Shown: positions 24,155 through 37,000 of the stretch, piece by piece | Layout: the number at the start of each line of letters is the position of its first letter | How positions within the stretch are numbered: position 1 is the stretch's first letter | Source: Lingula anatina | Taxonomy: Eukaryota > Brachiopoda > Lingulata > Lingulida > Lingulidae | Assembly: GCF_001039355.2 (NCBI RefSeq) | Contig: NW_019774947.1 | Span: 1 to 64,000 of the forward strand | Direction of reading: 5' to 3' | Length of the DNA stretch: 64,000 bases | Program-made: the position numbers and the translations under genes | The notes under the pieces: model-generated | What the model was told of the DNA's origin: nothing | Databases searched by the model: none | What the model saw: only the letters and a program-made list of their open reading frames with translations

Positions 24155-25382
24155 GTGAGTGTTTATATGTGCTGTTGTTTGTGGCTGACCCTCGTCTCCT
24201 GTTCCGCCAACCAGTGTCATCAGGGCTTTAAGCACAGACGACCTTTTGAAATTCTGTACGTCAATTATATTGCCTAATTTGGTTTTTAATGCCATGGTGT
24301 GTTAATAACGATGGGAGATGTCTGTTTGGTTAGTGTCACTTTCATATGGGCCAGTAATTGTAAATAAATATAACCATATTGATGTCTTGTCTGTCATTGC
24401 AAAATCCTTCCCCACAATCTGCAAAAGGGGATATGAAGAAGTTTTCATTGATGCCCTATTATTTCATTTTTCTTTCCTTTGACTGAGGTAAGGTCATACG
24501 AGCTGTATACTAAGTAGTCTATTATATATCAGGCGTGAATATTTTATTTCTTCAGGCAATTCGCTTAATAGAAAGGAAGTCTGGTTACATAAATCTTTAA
24601 AGATAAACTTAATTTGTATTCATCTGTCAGTATATATATATATACGTATATATACTTAAAGATGGGATCACATGGTCAGTTATTAAGTTAATTATCGGAT
24701 TGCATAATTAAAAGACAGTATTGGCTTGAGGATAATCAAGTAATATTGATTCAGCACCATCCAAACATAACAACAATAACGTGCTAACACATAAAGAAGA
24801 TATTTAAAAAAAATTGAAAATAAGTGTGAATGTATGATGATTTGTGCAATATTTTATTTCTTAACAGTAGTAACACGGACAACTGTGTACTGGTATGGTA
24901 GGTATGATAGTGTGTGTACCTTGACACTCTCCCTATGTGATATATAAGTACCAGTATGCTATGGTATGTTTGGAAAGTGTCTCAGCTATTTTTCAACTGT
25001 CTAGGTCATATAAGATTTGTGAAAGGTAGTTCATCCTTTCAGTCAACTATAATAAATAATAATTTCCGGTAAGAACAGAGAATGAGATATTTATTTATTT
25101 ATCTTTGTATTCATCTGTGTATTCATCTGCTATCTCATTCCAGGCCCGTAGCCAGGGGGGGAAGGGGGGGTGAAAAAAACAACCCTTTTTGCCAGGAAAA
25201 GGTCCCTTCTGGGTAAAATTTTATCTACATACACCAAGGTTCATAGATATATCCAAATGGGAATCATTAATATGTAAATTTATACTGTTAATCTAAATTC
25301 TTATCATAGCATTAGATGTGGTTAATGAAAAGATCTAAACTCCTGTCATATGGACATTTTAGATGTTTCATATGCTCGTATA

Positions 25383-25599
25383 AGGGCGCATTCCCATAGA
25401 TTTTAGATTGATCTATCACCGTGGGGAGTCTCACTAGATTACTGTCAGATAATCCGGCTTAAATATCCATTCCGCCTACTACAAGCTGTAAGGGGGTAAT
25501 TAACTTCCGTGCACGGTCGGCTGACTGCAATTTAGCGTGAACCCCCAGGGAGTTAGGTCGATCTAGGAAGATCGATCTAAATCTCTGGAAATGCCCTCT
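25383..25599. mobile_element. MITE-like element with imperfect terminal inverted repeats
   Basis: The left end (AGGGCGCATTCCCATAGATT) and right end (ATCTCTGGAAATGCCCTCT) are imperfect inverse complements extending about 30 bases. The interior is GC-richer than its surroundings. No target duplication or coding capacity seen. Family unknown. Confidence 0.4.
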
Positions 25600-26894
25600 A
25601 AGTATATGCCTCTATATATGAGGCTGTATTCTAAAGTCATTATAAACTTCAATTTTACAGTATGTTTATGTTTTGAAGTTAACCTTAAAGAAATATCAGT
25701 GTATGGGTGAGTCTTGTTTACATACAACTTTTGTGGGGCACACATGAAACCACTTGATAAAAGGCACACTAAGCACGTGTAGATACTTGGAACTGCAGCC
25801 AAATATTGACAATAACATCTTCGAGCTACACTCCACACATTATCAGACTGCTTAATTCTCATTTATATCAGAGTGTGATGATGCAGTTTGCTGATAAAAT
25901 TGAACCCCATTCTTAGAGACTTCAGTAGTTGAATGCTCTAATCCTTGCTTTTTTTTTTGTAGTGAATTGGTTGTTAGCAGGGTTTTTTTCCAAACAAAAC
26001 TTAATTTTACTGCCTTGATAACTGTATTAATGCAGGGTGTTAGTGGTTTAGAAAAAGCTAAGATCAAATTGCTCTCACTATTAAATTGGAATCATGAGAA
26101 GATTAGATACGAATAAATAATATATCATACACCCAAGTAAAGCACATTTATTTAAAGAAAGCATTTTTGCTTTTGCACAAATTGTGTGTCTTAAAAAGGA
26201 AGGCTTAAAAAAATTGGGGTACACTTTGACATCGTGGTCTTTAGGCCTCATTTTTTTTTAGGGTGTTATGATTTATATATCATGGTTGCTCATAAACATG
26301 TTATTATCTTGGAAGTAGGAGGCATGTTTGGATGAAAAGACCCCTTGTATTGTGACCAGGGGCTGTGTAAGAAACATGAATAAGCACTGCATTTATTTAT
26401 GGACATGACAGAATAGATCTACCTGCCACCATGGAGAAGATCTGATAAAAAAAAATTGCTTTATATTTACTTTGTCTATGGATGCAACATTCATAATTTG
26501 GGTCCTAGGTTTATTACACTTTGATGAGACCTTTACCAATTTCATTTTCATCTATTTTAGTTGAAAACTTAAGCCAAAAAAAAAAATTATGGTTTGAGAA
26601 AAAAAGTAGAACAGTGAAAAACATTTCTTTGGCTATTGATGAATATATCCTGTCTCCTGTTGCCCCTCTCTGTTGTATTTATTCATGGACAAGGGTCATA
26701 TTTTTGGATGACTGCTCTAGATATCTCTACCATTAGTACAATATCAACATTCAGATCAACTTAATGTTTCCCTGGGACCTTAAATATATATTGTAATCCA
26801 CGATGCAGGTGTGCCACATTTCTATTTAGAAGGTTTTATAATGTTAATAATTCAGTTAAAATGTGTCCATCTTTTTATTTTTCATCTTATGCAG

Positions 26895-26949
26895 GCCAAA
26901 CAATGAGTGAACTACTACAGGAGAATTTCAACTGCTTTCTTTAAGACGG
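26895..26949 (+). other. candidate second 5' UTR exon of SYTL, containing a short upstream ORF
   Basis: 55 bases flanked by TTATGCAG and GTGAGT. It contains a complete 13-codon frame (ATG at 26903, TAA at 26942-26944; MSELLQENFNCFL). If included in the mRNA, this would be an upstream ORF ahead of the main start at 29565. Confidence 0.4.
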
Positions 26950-27074
26950 GTGAGTATACAGCACGTTATTTACCCAGCTATATATATACACATATGCAAG
27001 TGAGCTCAATTCTAAATCATACTGTAATAACAGTTAAGGGTCTCACCTTAAGATCTGGCATAGTATGTTATTAG

Positions 27075-27571
27075 GAGTTAATATATTCTTGAAGTAAAGT
27101 TTGTCCTCCACTGCTTTTCATGATTTGAGGGTGGTTGACCGCAAATACATGATGCACGTAAGAGTATTGTGTTTTTTTTATCTCAGTTTGTGCAATTTTG
27201 TGACATGCTTGACTAACTTCCTTGCAGCTGAGAAACATGACAAACAAAACTGATTGTATGTTTTCTCTCAGAATATTTCTACTAAGACAAAGAAAAAAAT
27301 GAAACTTTTCTGATATAACATAAGGAAGTAGAGTTAATATATTCTTGAAGTAAAGTTTATCCTCCACTGCTGTTCATGATTTGAGAGAGAGGTTGGCCAC
27401 AAATACATGAGCATTGTTTTTTTCTCAGTTTGTGCAGTTTTGTGATATGCTTGAGAAACTTCCTTGCAGCTGGGAAACATGACAAACAAAATTGATTGTA
27501 TGTTTGTCTCAGAATAGTTTTACTAATACAAAGAAAAAAAAATACTTTTATGGTTTAACATAAGGAAGTAG
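27075..27571. repeat. tandem direct duplication of about 250 bp
   Basis: Copy 1 is 27075-27330 and copy 2 is 27331-27571. Both start GAGTTAATATATTCTTGAAG and end with ATAAGGAAGTAG. They differ by many substitutions and small indels, so this duplication is older than the near-identical ones elsewhere in the window. Confidence 0.85.
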
Positions 27572-28642
27572 ACACTTGATTCCCCTCCTTCCTTTATCAA
27601 ACAGCTTATGCTGGCTGCTTAGCTCAGCTTGTTGGTGGGGGTGGAGGTGGGGGAGGGTAGCAATCAAGTTTTTGATTTCAAAGGTTGGAAACAAAATTGT
27701 TTTCATTTCAACCCCTCTGAGCATTTCTCAAGTAGATTTATTCTGGTCACATAAGGCTATACAGTTGTATATTTACACATACTGTTAATGAGAGTATATA
27801 TCAATGTGTAGACATTACAAGTATAGGGGTTCTGCTTGAAAAAAATAACCATTTTTAAGTAAAGCAAATGAGAACAGTCAACATGTGGGCTTTTTCACGG
27901 AAATTACAGCATTTTCGGTCAAGGAAAAGATAAAACGTGTACGTATGCATTATACATTCCATATATGTTTTATATATTGCAAAGAGTACAGGAAATCTTT
28001 ATTATGTATATGTTCTATGTACATGTATACATGTACAAGTAGACATGATCCACATCATTATGATGTGTCTTTAGTCTGAGTTGTAGATTGGTAATTTATA
28101 CATGAAATAATTCCTTATATTAACTGTTCCTTTGGATTGTTTATAGTCTTGAACTTATTTTTACAGGATGTTCTTATTTCTTTTATTAAGACACATATCT
28201 CCTTCTAGTCACTGAAAAATTCATAAGAAGTTAAAGATAAGGTGCGATTTATAGTATCTTAAAGACATGCAAAAATGTATGTAGAGAAGAGGATGTTTCA
28301 CAATGGGAAAATGATAGGAATGGCCCTTATATGAATATCTAATGAAAAGACATATATTACATTAATAAGGCTATATTAAGTGACATATAGTGTCTGTGGC
28401 CATGTTTTCAAATGAAGTTACCTTCATATCTAGATAGGTTGCCCCCTAGTTTATTTGGATAAACAAATTGGATTAGAGGTTAGCTTTTAGAATTTACTTG
28501 TCATAACATATACATGAATGTTGTTTACAAGAAAAGGAATTTACACACAGTACAAGTGCATACCTTTGCTCTAAGCATTCTCAAAACAGCAACAAGAAAA
28601 AAATGTATTTGCATACTTCCAACAATAATTGTATGTATTTTT

Positions 28643-28670
28643 ATGTACAGACACAGATGTGTCTGTACAT
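28643..28670. repeat. perfect 13-bp inverted repeat with 2-base spacer
   Basis: ATGTACAGACACA, then GA, then its exact inverse complement. A shortened version of the same palindrome occurs at 62610-62631 beside an N. Confidence 0.9.
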
Positions 28671-29564
28671 ATTGCCATCACCTGCGTCTGTCGTCGNGTT
28701 TTAGGTTTGAGTTTGGGGTCAGAGGCCTTGTTAAGATAATTACGTGTTGTTTTGTAAAATGTGACCCTTGCGAAAACCACTTGTCTTGTTAAGTAGCATC
28801 GCTGTGAGGTGCCAGATAAGCAGTTCCTGACAAGGCTAAGTACTTGTTAAGTCATGCTACATGTAAACTGTGCTTTGATGGAATAAGCAGCTAGAGTAGA
28901 TGGAGACAGATGCTGTTGCTGCTGTTTTGATGCTGACAGTAGGTATAGGCATAGAAGTACTTCTATGGTATAGGGTAGGCACTGAGCATTCTAACATAAT
29001 TGTGGTGGAAGTCAAAAAAGGAAAGAAAAGAAAAATCATTGTTGTCAAAGTGAAATGTTTATGAACTGATAATCTTTGAAAAAATTAAGTGAAACTATTT
29101 TTTTACCCATAGTAATCTTCAGGAAGTTGTAAGGAGCTGCAGTGGTATTTGTGCATGTGGTTTAAAAATTGAAGGTGTTGCATCTTGTCACAAACTGAAG
29201 GATATAGAAAAAAACACCAATTTATTAAGTCAAGGTTTTAAACTTTGTTGTTGAATATTTTTAACTTTGTCTGACCTTTTTGTACACGAAACAGCATGCA
29301 TACTATTAATCCTTACACAAGCCTATTGAAACTCTACTAATTCACCTACAAAAGAGTTTTCTTCTGATGTATGTTTCTGCCTTTTGGGATCCTTTGTTTC
29401 AGATTTGAAAAGATTGGTTTTGAAATGTGTAAATGTTCTAAAAATACTGAACACCAGTATTATTTTAATTGTTTTATATTTGTGTATAAAAATAGTTAAA
29501 TCTTTCTTAGCTCATAATGTACATGAAATTTTTTCCAGCATGTTTTGATCAACAAGCTACGATA

Positions 29565-32500
29565 ATGGCTACTTCAGTAGACAGGCACGTAAGAAAATGG
29601 CCAGCTGCAAAGACGGACTTCTTTGTGGACTTAAACCACCTGACAGAGACTGAGAGGGATATCATTCTTAATGTACTGCACAAAGATGAAGAATTACAAA
29701 AAGCTGAAGAGAAAAGAATCAAGTAAGAATGATTTAGTAACTGTTGTGTCAGTTAATTTGGCACTATAGAAATTAATATACAGTATATTTTTTCATCCTG
29801 ATGTAGCACCAGCATGTATTTTGAACTGCATGATGATAATTGAAATGGTGTAAAATATTAACTCAAAGCAAATGGAAAACTACAATTGCTGAAAGTCATG
29901 AAGCAGAGAAAAAAATGCCTGCCTGCTTGAAAAGCACTTAATTTTTTTTTCCTCCCAAACTCTAACCATATATTTTAACTCTTAACTTGCAATAAATCTA
30001 GAGCAAAGACCTTAGTTAAATGTAAGAAATTTGGTATTGAAATTAAAGATAAGTACCTTTAAATTTAATGTTTTTGTGGCATTTGTAACATTACCTTTTA
30101 CCTCACTTTTGCTCAGGGAATATGTGATAAGTTTGATTTTAAAAAAAGAAGAAAAAAAACAGTGCGATTTTGTTGAGATGTGTACATTGAGCAACACAAA
30201 GCTTAGAGAAAGATTCACCTCAAGGAGTCTCTGCCTTTGTGTCCCAAAAGATGTGGGTTGATGAAAATGTGGAATCCTGTATAAAACTTATATAGGCCGA
30301 GTGTTCAGAAAGAAAAAAGGGACCCCCATACCTTGCCCTTTTAGTCACGGGCCACTAGTTCCAGACACTGGAGATACGTGTTATGTGGGGGTGAACAGGA
30401 CATTGTTTGGAGGGAGTGAATAGCCACCCTTTGATAGCATGGGGATGAAATCATCTCATGAAAATGAGACTATTTGTTATAATATGACAGCGGTGCTTTG
30501 TTATAATTTGTCATGGGTGCCATCGAAGACTTGTGGTGTGACTGTATTTGTGTTGCAATAAGAAAAAATGTTAGTATCTGATTTTTCACTAATTTGCAAA
30601 ACGAAGAGTGCAAAGGTTTTAAGTTAATTTTTAGTTTAGCCAACAACTAATTTTTGTGATATATGAGAAACATTGAAGCAAGTAAATTACTCCATATAAA
30701 CTGCAAATAAAGTAAATGCCACAAAACTACATATGCATTGGAAAAGGTGCCCAAAATAATTTGAAAAGAAAAATTAGACAACAGCTTAATGTATTGAATA
30801 GCTAGCCAATTTACTGAATAGCAGACTTGCTAAAACAAAGCTGTAATAATGAGAAGGATGAGGCAGGCACTGGATCAGCATAGTATGTGTCCAAGGAGAG
30901 ACTCATTATACACCTTTGGAATGATAATTTTAGTTGAACTTAAACTGTAGCTTTGTTCTATATTATGAATACCTGTAATGCAGGCAGGTGTGACACACAT
31001 CACACAATGTGTCCATTTGGTTTGAAAATTGCTATTCATTGGAGAATTATGTGACCTTATTTCATGCTTCAAGAGCGACAAGGCAACAGCATGGAATTCT
31101 GTACTGCATTGCCTGTATCTATATGGGCATTCTTATGTAAAAAAAAAAGTGGTGAGAGGCATAGTATTCTAGTCTATTCATAAAAGATGACCCTGTTCAT
31201 ATTCCAATATTTTTAAAGCTTGGTCATGTTGGTGGAACACTTCTGGTGTTATGAAATTTGTGCATAAAATGATTGACATCAGAATTAACATGCAATAAAC
31301 CCAGACATTTGAGTTAAAGTGCTCATTTGTCAAGGTAGTAGTATTAATCTCTGTCTGGGATTACTTATAGCATGATGGCTACCAATTTTAGTACAAGACA
31401 CAAAATGATAATGATGTGATTTAACCTTGGGCTTGGATTAGCTTCTCTTTATTTGCTATTATGCTCAGTGAAAAACTTCATATGAAAATGGTACAATATT
31501 AGGAACTACTGAAACATTGGGCCTCTCTTTCAGTTTTTTGTCCTAGTACAGTATATTGTTGTTTTTATTGTACCTACAAAAAATCAGCAGTTTTAAAAGG
31601 AATGTATCTGGGCCGTTACAGACTTTGTTAGTGCCTGTAATGACCCAGATACATTCTGTGCTACATTGCATGGCAGGCTTGTATTTTGTGATTTTTTTTT
31701 AAAGATGTCAGTAAAGAATGCTAGCAAATAAAATATTGGTTAGCAGCTGTGGTACTAGTACATAAATTCAAAATATTTGCTACATTATTTACCAAGAACC
31801 ATTAATCTTGATTTTTAATGGTATTTACTACATTTGCAAATACACACTTTTTAGTTTGCACAGTATATTGACTTTGTGATGATGAACTCTGGCCATGGAA
31901 GAAAATAAAATGCCCCCACCCTCCCCTTTTTTCTTTATATAGCATAAATTCTTAAAATTTAGGGCCAGGTATTATAGTCATACATACTCTACATGCCATG
32001 GGACATTTGTTTTTGTTTTTTTATTTTACCCTGTGAACATTGCAGCTAAAATATGTGGTATAATCTAGTTAGACTGTGTTGGTCAAATAGTTTTCTTTTC
32101 ATTTCAAAAGGTGAAAAGATTGGAATGTTATACCACTCACTGGAAATGTGTCCCACTATAATCCCCTAACATCAAGTCTGCTTGTGCTGTTGACTTTTCC
32201 CATGATTAATTCCTTCAAATATAAAACAGGAATGAGATAATTATTACTTTTTAATGATCAGTAACTGTAATTGTATGTTCAGAAAAAAATGCAATGCAGG
32301 TCCTTATATTATATGGAATAAAACATTAATTTTAATAAAAAATGTCACTTAAAACTCATCTTCATATGAAAATAAAATTTATCAATAAAAGACAGTGAAT
32401 TATACATGTACCAGTAGTGTCATTTCATTTTATACCTTCTTATTTTGAGAAAATACCAAAAGGAAATTTGTGAAATCTCTCATCTTGATTGTGGATATGA

Positions 32501-32982
32501 CTTAGTTCTGAGTGTTAGTGGCTCATCATCAGTGTATATTGATGTTATTCATGATATGAGACTAACAAGGAAAGACGAGACCATTATCAAAATGGTGCAA
32601 ATTTTAATGTAATGAAATCAATTTCCAAGCTTCTGTGTTAATGCATTTTGAAAATTGAATGATTGTTCGTTTATTGCATATTTTATATTCACACATTATA
32701 TAATTAATATATCTGTTTTTGAAACCTAAAAGTCATAGGGGTATTTTATTAAATTTTTTTTGTATCAAAAGATTTTCTAATGGAGTAAAGTTATACAGTT
32801 TTAAACCTTATTAATGACATTTAAACATGATAACATAAAAATTTGAAATAGGAGATAATCATATGGAAACTGATATTATAGAATGTAAATCAAAAAATTA
32901 TCTGGGAAACATTTGAATAAATTGTTTCAAATAGATAGAATTTAGCCACTGATCCCTGAATAAATAGTACTGAAAATGTGTT

Positions 32983-33032
<50 letters not shown>

Positions 33033-34013
33033 CATTTTTAATTTACAACAAGAATTTGCCTTATGCACTTTTAATGTATACACCTGTTTTGTCTATCCAA
33101 AATATTGAATTGTTAAGGTTCATGGCATACTCTTTTCATATCTTTAGCAAATTACGGGCAGATATACAGTTATTGCGAAGACAGGGGGCCTTGAAGCCAG
33201 GCCAGGATGCTGAGAAGACTTGCACTAGATGCCGTAGTGAGCTGGGCATTCTGTTCAACACTGGCGCCTTCTGCCCCAACTGCCATGCCAAAGTGTGTAA
33301 ACTATGCAGGGAAGCGGTCCCAGAAGAGGAAGAAGGATGGGTGTGTACGCTGTGTTACAAACAGAGGTACTGGATTGATTTATTTATTTATCGATTTTTG
33401 ATACTGAGAAGATTGTTGTGCTCCGTTATTTTGATGATAAGTATAGGCTAAAGATACCTTTAGGAACAAAACCTTAATTCTCATTGTTATGGGAGCTGAA
33501 CCATTTGGCCACTCCAGCCTTAATACACCACAAGGTACATGTATTTACCTGTTTTGGTGGATAAAAGGTGGGAGAAATGGTAAATCACAACCATGACATT
33601 GCCCAAACACTTTTGTATTGTAACATTGACTACAGACATTTTGTCCCTTTTGGTATCTTTACCTTGTACTCATCTTATTGACTGTTGTTTTAGAGTGTAT
33701 CTCTCAGTTTATTTCAATCCTGATTTCAAGATTTTTAGTTTAAAAAAATTGATATTGTTGCATGCACTTGCATTTTCTTGTGCATAGATATTGTAAAATT
33801 TCAAATGATGTTTGGTTTACTTTTATTTGTGATTACCAAATGTTTTGATGATTTAGTTTCACTTACGTTGTTCCTGTTGTAACTCAGAACCATATATTTG
33901 TGCTCTAGTAATGATATGTAGAGAAAGGTTATATTGTCACCTCCCTTGGTCATTGTTCATATAGAAAAAATTAAGATTCAAATGTAAAATCAACACATTT
34001 TGCCGATAAATCT

Positions 34014-34072
<59 letters not shown>

Positions 34073-37000
34073 TTTTAAAAGTTTGAAGAAAAGAAAACCT
34101 GAAAAAAATGTGAGAGTCACAAAAATTGGTTCTGGGAAACAGATGAGTGTTTGCTCTATATCTTTATTTTGTGTGCATGGTTGTTTTCTGTTGATTTCAT
34201 TAGGCAAATCAAAATGCAGTCAGGGGAATGGTTCTATAGCAACCTTATAGCAAATACTGATAAAGTAAGCAGTGGTCAGAGCGGGAAGGTTGTGCTTCTT
34301 GGCTCCGACATTGTCAGGGCTTCCATACGCAGAGGTGGCAAAGGTAAGGGGAGGTTAAAGTATGGGAAGGTCAAGCTCCTTGGACCAACATATCCTAGGT
34401 TGCTGTGAGCAGTTTAAGTATTATATGATTTTTTTTTTTTTTAGTAACTGATGTTAGAAATATTTTTGTAGAAATCTTGATGCCTGGTGATTCATTGAAG
34501 AAAAAAAATGATTCCACTAAATACAGTTTTTGTGATGTTTGCTATCATGGTATTGAAGTGACTTCTAAAACTCAGCAGCTGAACATCAGTATTTTGAACC
34601 ATTTTATAGCTGTTTGGAGCTGTAGAACAGCACAGCCTTTCTACCAAATTAATGAAAACTGGTGTTATTTGATAGTAATCATTTTATATTCATTTCCTTC
34701 CATAATGCATAAATGCACACTAGTCAGTATGGCAATATGTATGTGGAATGTGTTATATGGGTGTGTTCTCTTTAATTGTTTAATATAAATACCCGATAAT
34801 GCTCAGAAACTACTATATGTTGGTAGATACGTGGTAGACCTGTCCACATTGTGATAAGTGTGAATGTGTTTGCACAACAAACACATCTGTTAAAAAAACA
34901 AGAATTAAGATGTTAAAAAATCTCTCTTGAAATGAGGACAAAGAAATAAAGACTGCATCACTTACATGTATTACTTGGCTTGGAGACCAAAAAATTACAA
35001 ATATTTCTCTAATGCCTGCATTAAGGTTGTTGCACTATGGCATTTTCTCTTGCTTTAAACTAATTGTTTTTTGTGGTGTTTGATATGGTTTCTGATCAGA
35101 GAGTTTGTATGCATGTTAATAATTCATGTTAACCATCTCCCAATCTCTATCCCTGTGGATTTGCTTGTATGGCTTTCAAAGGAATATTGATTGTTTGGAT
35201 TTACATGAAAGTTTTTTTGATTTGGATGTTTGTTATTGATCAGAATAGACTGTGAAGGTGTCTGCCAGAAATGTTAGTGTATTGTGATTACGAAATAGGG
35301 AGCGTCTATAAAGCCCTGAAGATGCAGTTTCAAATTTGTGTGTATTTTTAGTATGCAAAATATAGTAACAAAGGGAAAAAACTTATATTTAATTGTTCTT
35401 CTCATGCACATGGCCTTGGTTTTGCAGTTGTACCAAAACCTTTGCTTTCACACTAAAAATATTGCCTTCATTTACATAAGACGGAATAATTTGTGCCAAG
35501 CTATTATTACTATAAAGCCTAGAGGAGGAATCATTAGTATTCAAGACATACATATAAAAAAATGCCTCATTAAAGGTGGGAGTTTCAGTGGTAAGCCCTC
35601 TAGAACAGACAGTGAGTGGTGGCACAGTACTTGAGTATAGAAACTCATATTTAACCCTAATTACAAAATGACAGCTTATCTACAGAGAACACCGTGGTGC
35701 ACAAGGTCACCTCATATTGTCTGGGGCACTTAAGCTGAAATATGCCATGACATTTCTGAGATCAGATTTTTTGCTCCATGCTGGGCTGCTTTTGCCACAA
35801 ATCCCACTAAAAGCCAATCATTTTTTTTAGAAGAATGAATATTGATTTCATCCTTATAATTTAGTGATTAATTTAATAAAAGAAGAAATTTTTTAAAATT
35901 TTTTTTGCATTGATTTGGTTAGTAGCTTTGTTAAATTTTGGTTAAAATAGGTGTTGAAAAACTCAAAGAATTTACTTTGGTTTTTCCATCATTTATTCAC
36001 TGTTAAAAGAAAATTGGATTTACATTGTATTCATGTCAAGTTTAAAATAAGATCAAATATTCTGAAAATAAGGTCCTCTGACACATGGGTCAATGCCTCT
36101 TGCTTGAATAAATGCAAATCGCTGCTTTGCTTGTTTACCAAAGGATCACAAAGAACTTGACTTGACTCTGGAACCTGCCAGTCATTAAAGCAGCCGGGTG
36201 ATATATAGTATTGATCAATACACAATTATTAAACACTGTTCCCAACTGCTCGCAGGGAGAGTTGGAGTCAGTGTTGTATAGACAGTTGCAAGGATGAGTC
36301 GTGAGGAAGGCACTTTTACTGAGAGGTTCAAAGTATGGGCAACCATTGTTGGGAGTTTGCATGAGTTAGGTAGGTGAGGGTGCCCCAAGTGGGTGATGTG
36401 TTTTGCTAGCTTGATGTTTTTTTTTTTTTTTTTNNNNNNNNNNNGAATTAAGATGTTAAAAAATCTCACTTGAAATGAGGACAAAGAAATAAAGACTGCA
36501 TCACTTACATGTATTACTTGGCTTGGAGACCAAAAAATTACAAATATTTCTCTAATGCCTGCATTAAGGTTGTTGCACTATGGCATTTTCTCTTGCTTTA
36601 AACTAATTGTTTTTTGTGGTGTTTGATATGGTTTCTGATCAGAGAGTTTGTATGCATGTTAATAATTCATGTTAACCATCTCCCAATCTCTATCCCTGTG
36701 GATTTGCTTGTATGGCTTTCAAAGGAATATTGATTGTTTGGATTTACATGAAAGTTTTTTTGATTTGGATGTTTGTTATTGATCAGAATAGACTGTGAAG
36801 GTGTCTGCCAGAAATGTTAGTGTATTGTGATTATGAAATAGGGAGCATCTTTAAAGGCCTGAAGATGCAGTTGCAAATTTGTGTGTATTTTTAGTATGCA
36901 AAATACAGTAACAAAGGGAAAAAACTTATATTTAATTGTTCTACTCATGCACATGGCCTTGGTTTTGCAGTTGTACCAAAACCTTTGCTTTCACACTAAA

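Larger units (their letters stand above)
24155..29538 (+). other. 5' UTR intron(s) of the SYTL gene
   Basis: No coding exon. Contains a putative small UTR exon (26895-26949), an imperfect inverted-repeat element (25383-25599), a 250-bp tandem duplication (27075-27571), a 28-bp palindrome (28643-28670) and a single N at 28697. Confidence 0.5.
29723..33147 (+). other. SYTL intron inside the Slp homology domain
   Basis: No exon recognised on either strand. Contains a strong 21-bp-stem hairpin at 31599-31657 and a long poly-T tract at 32986-33032 shortly before the next exon. Confidence 0.7.
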
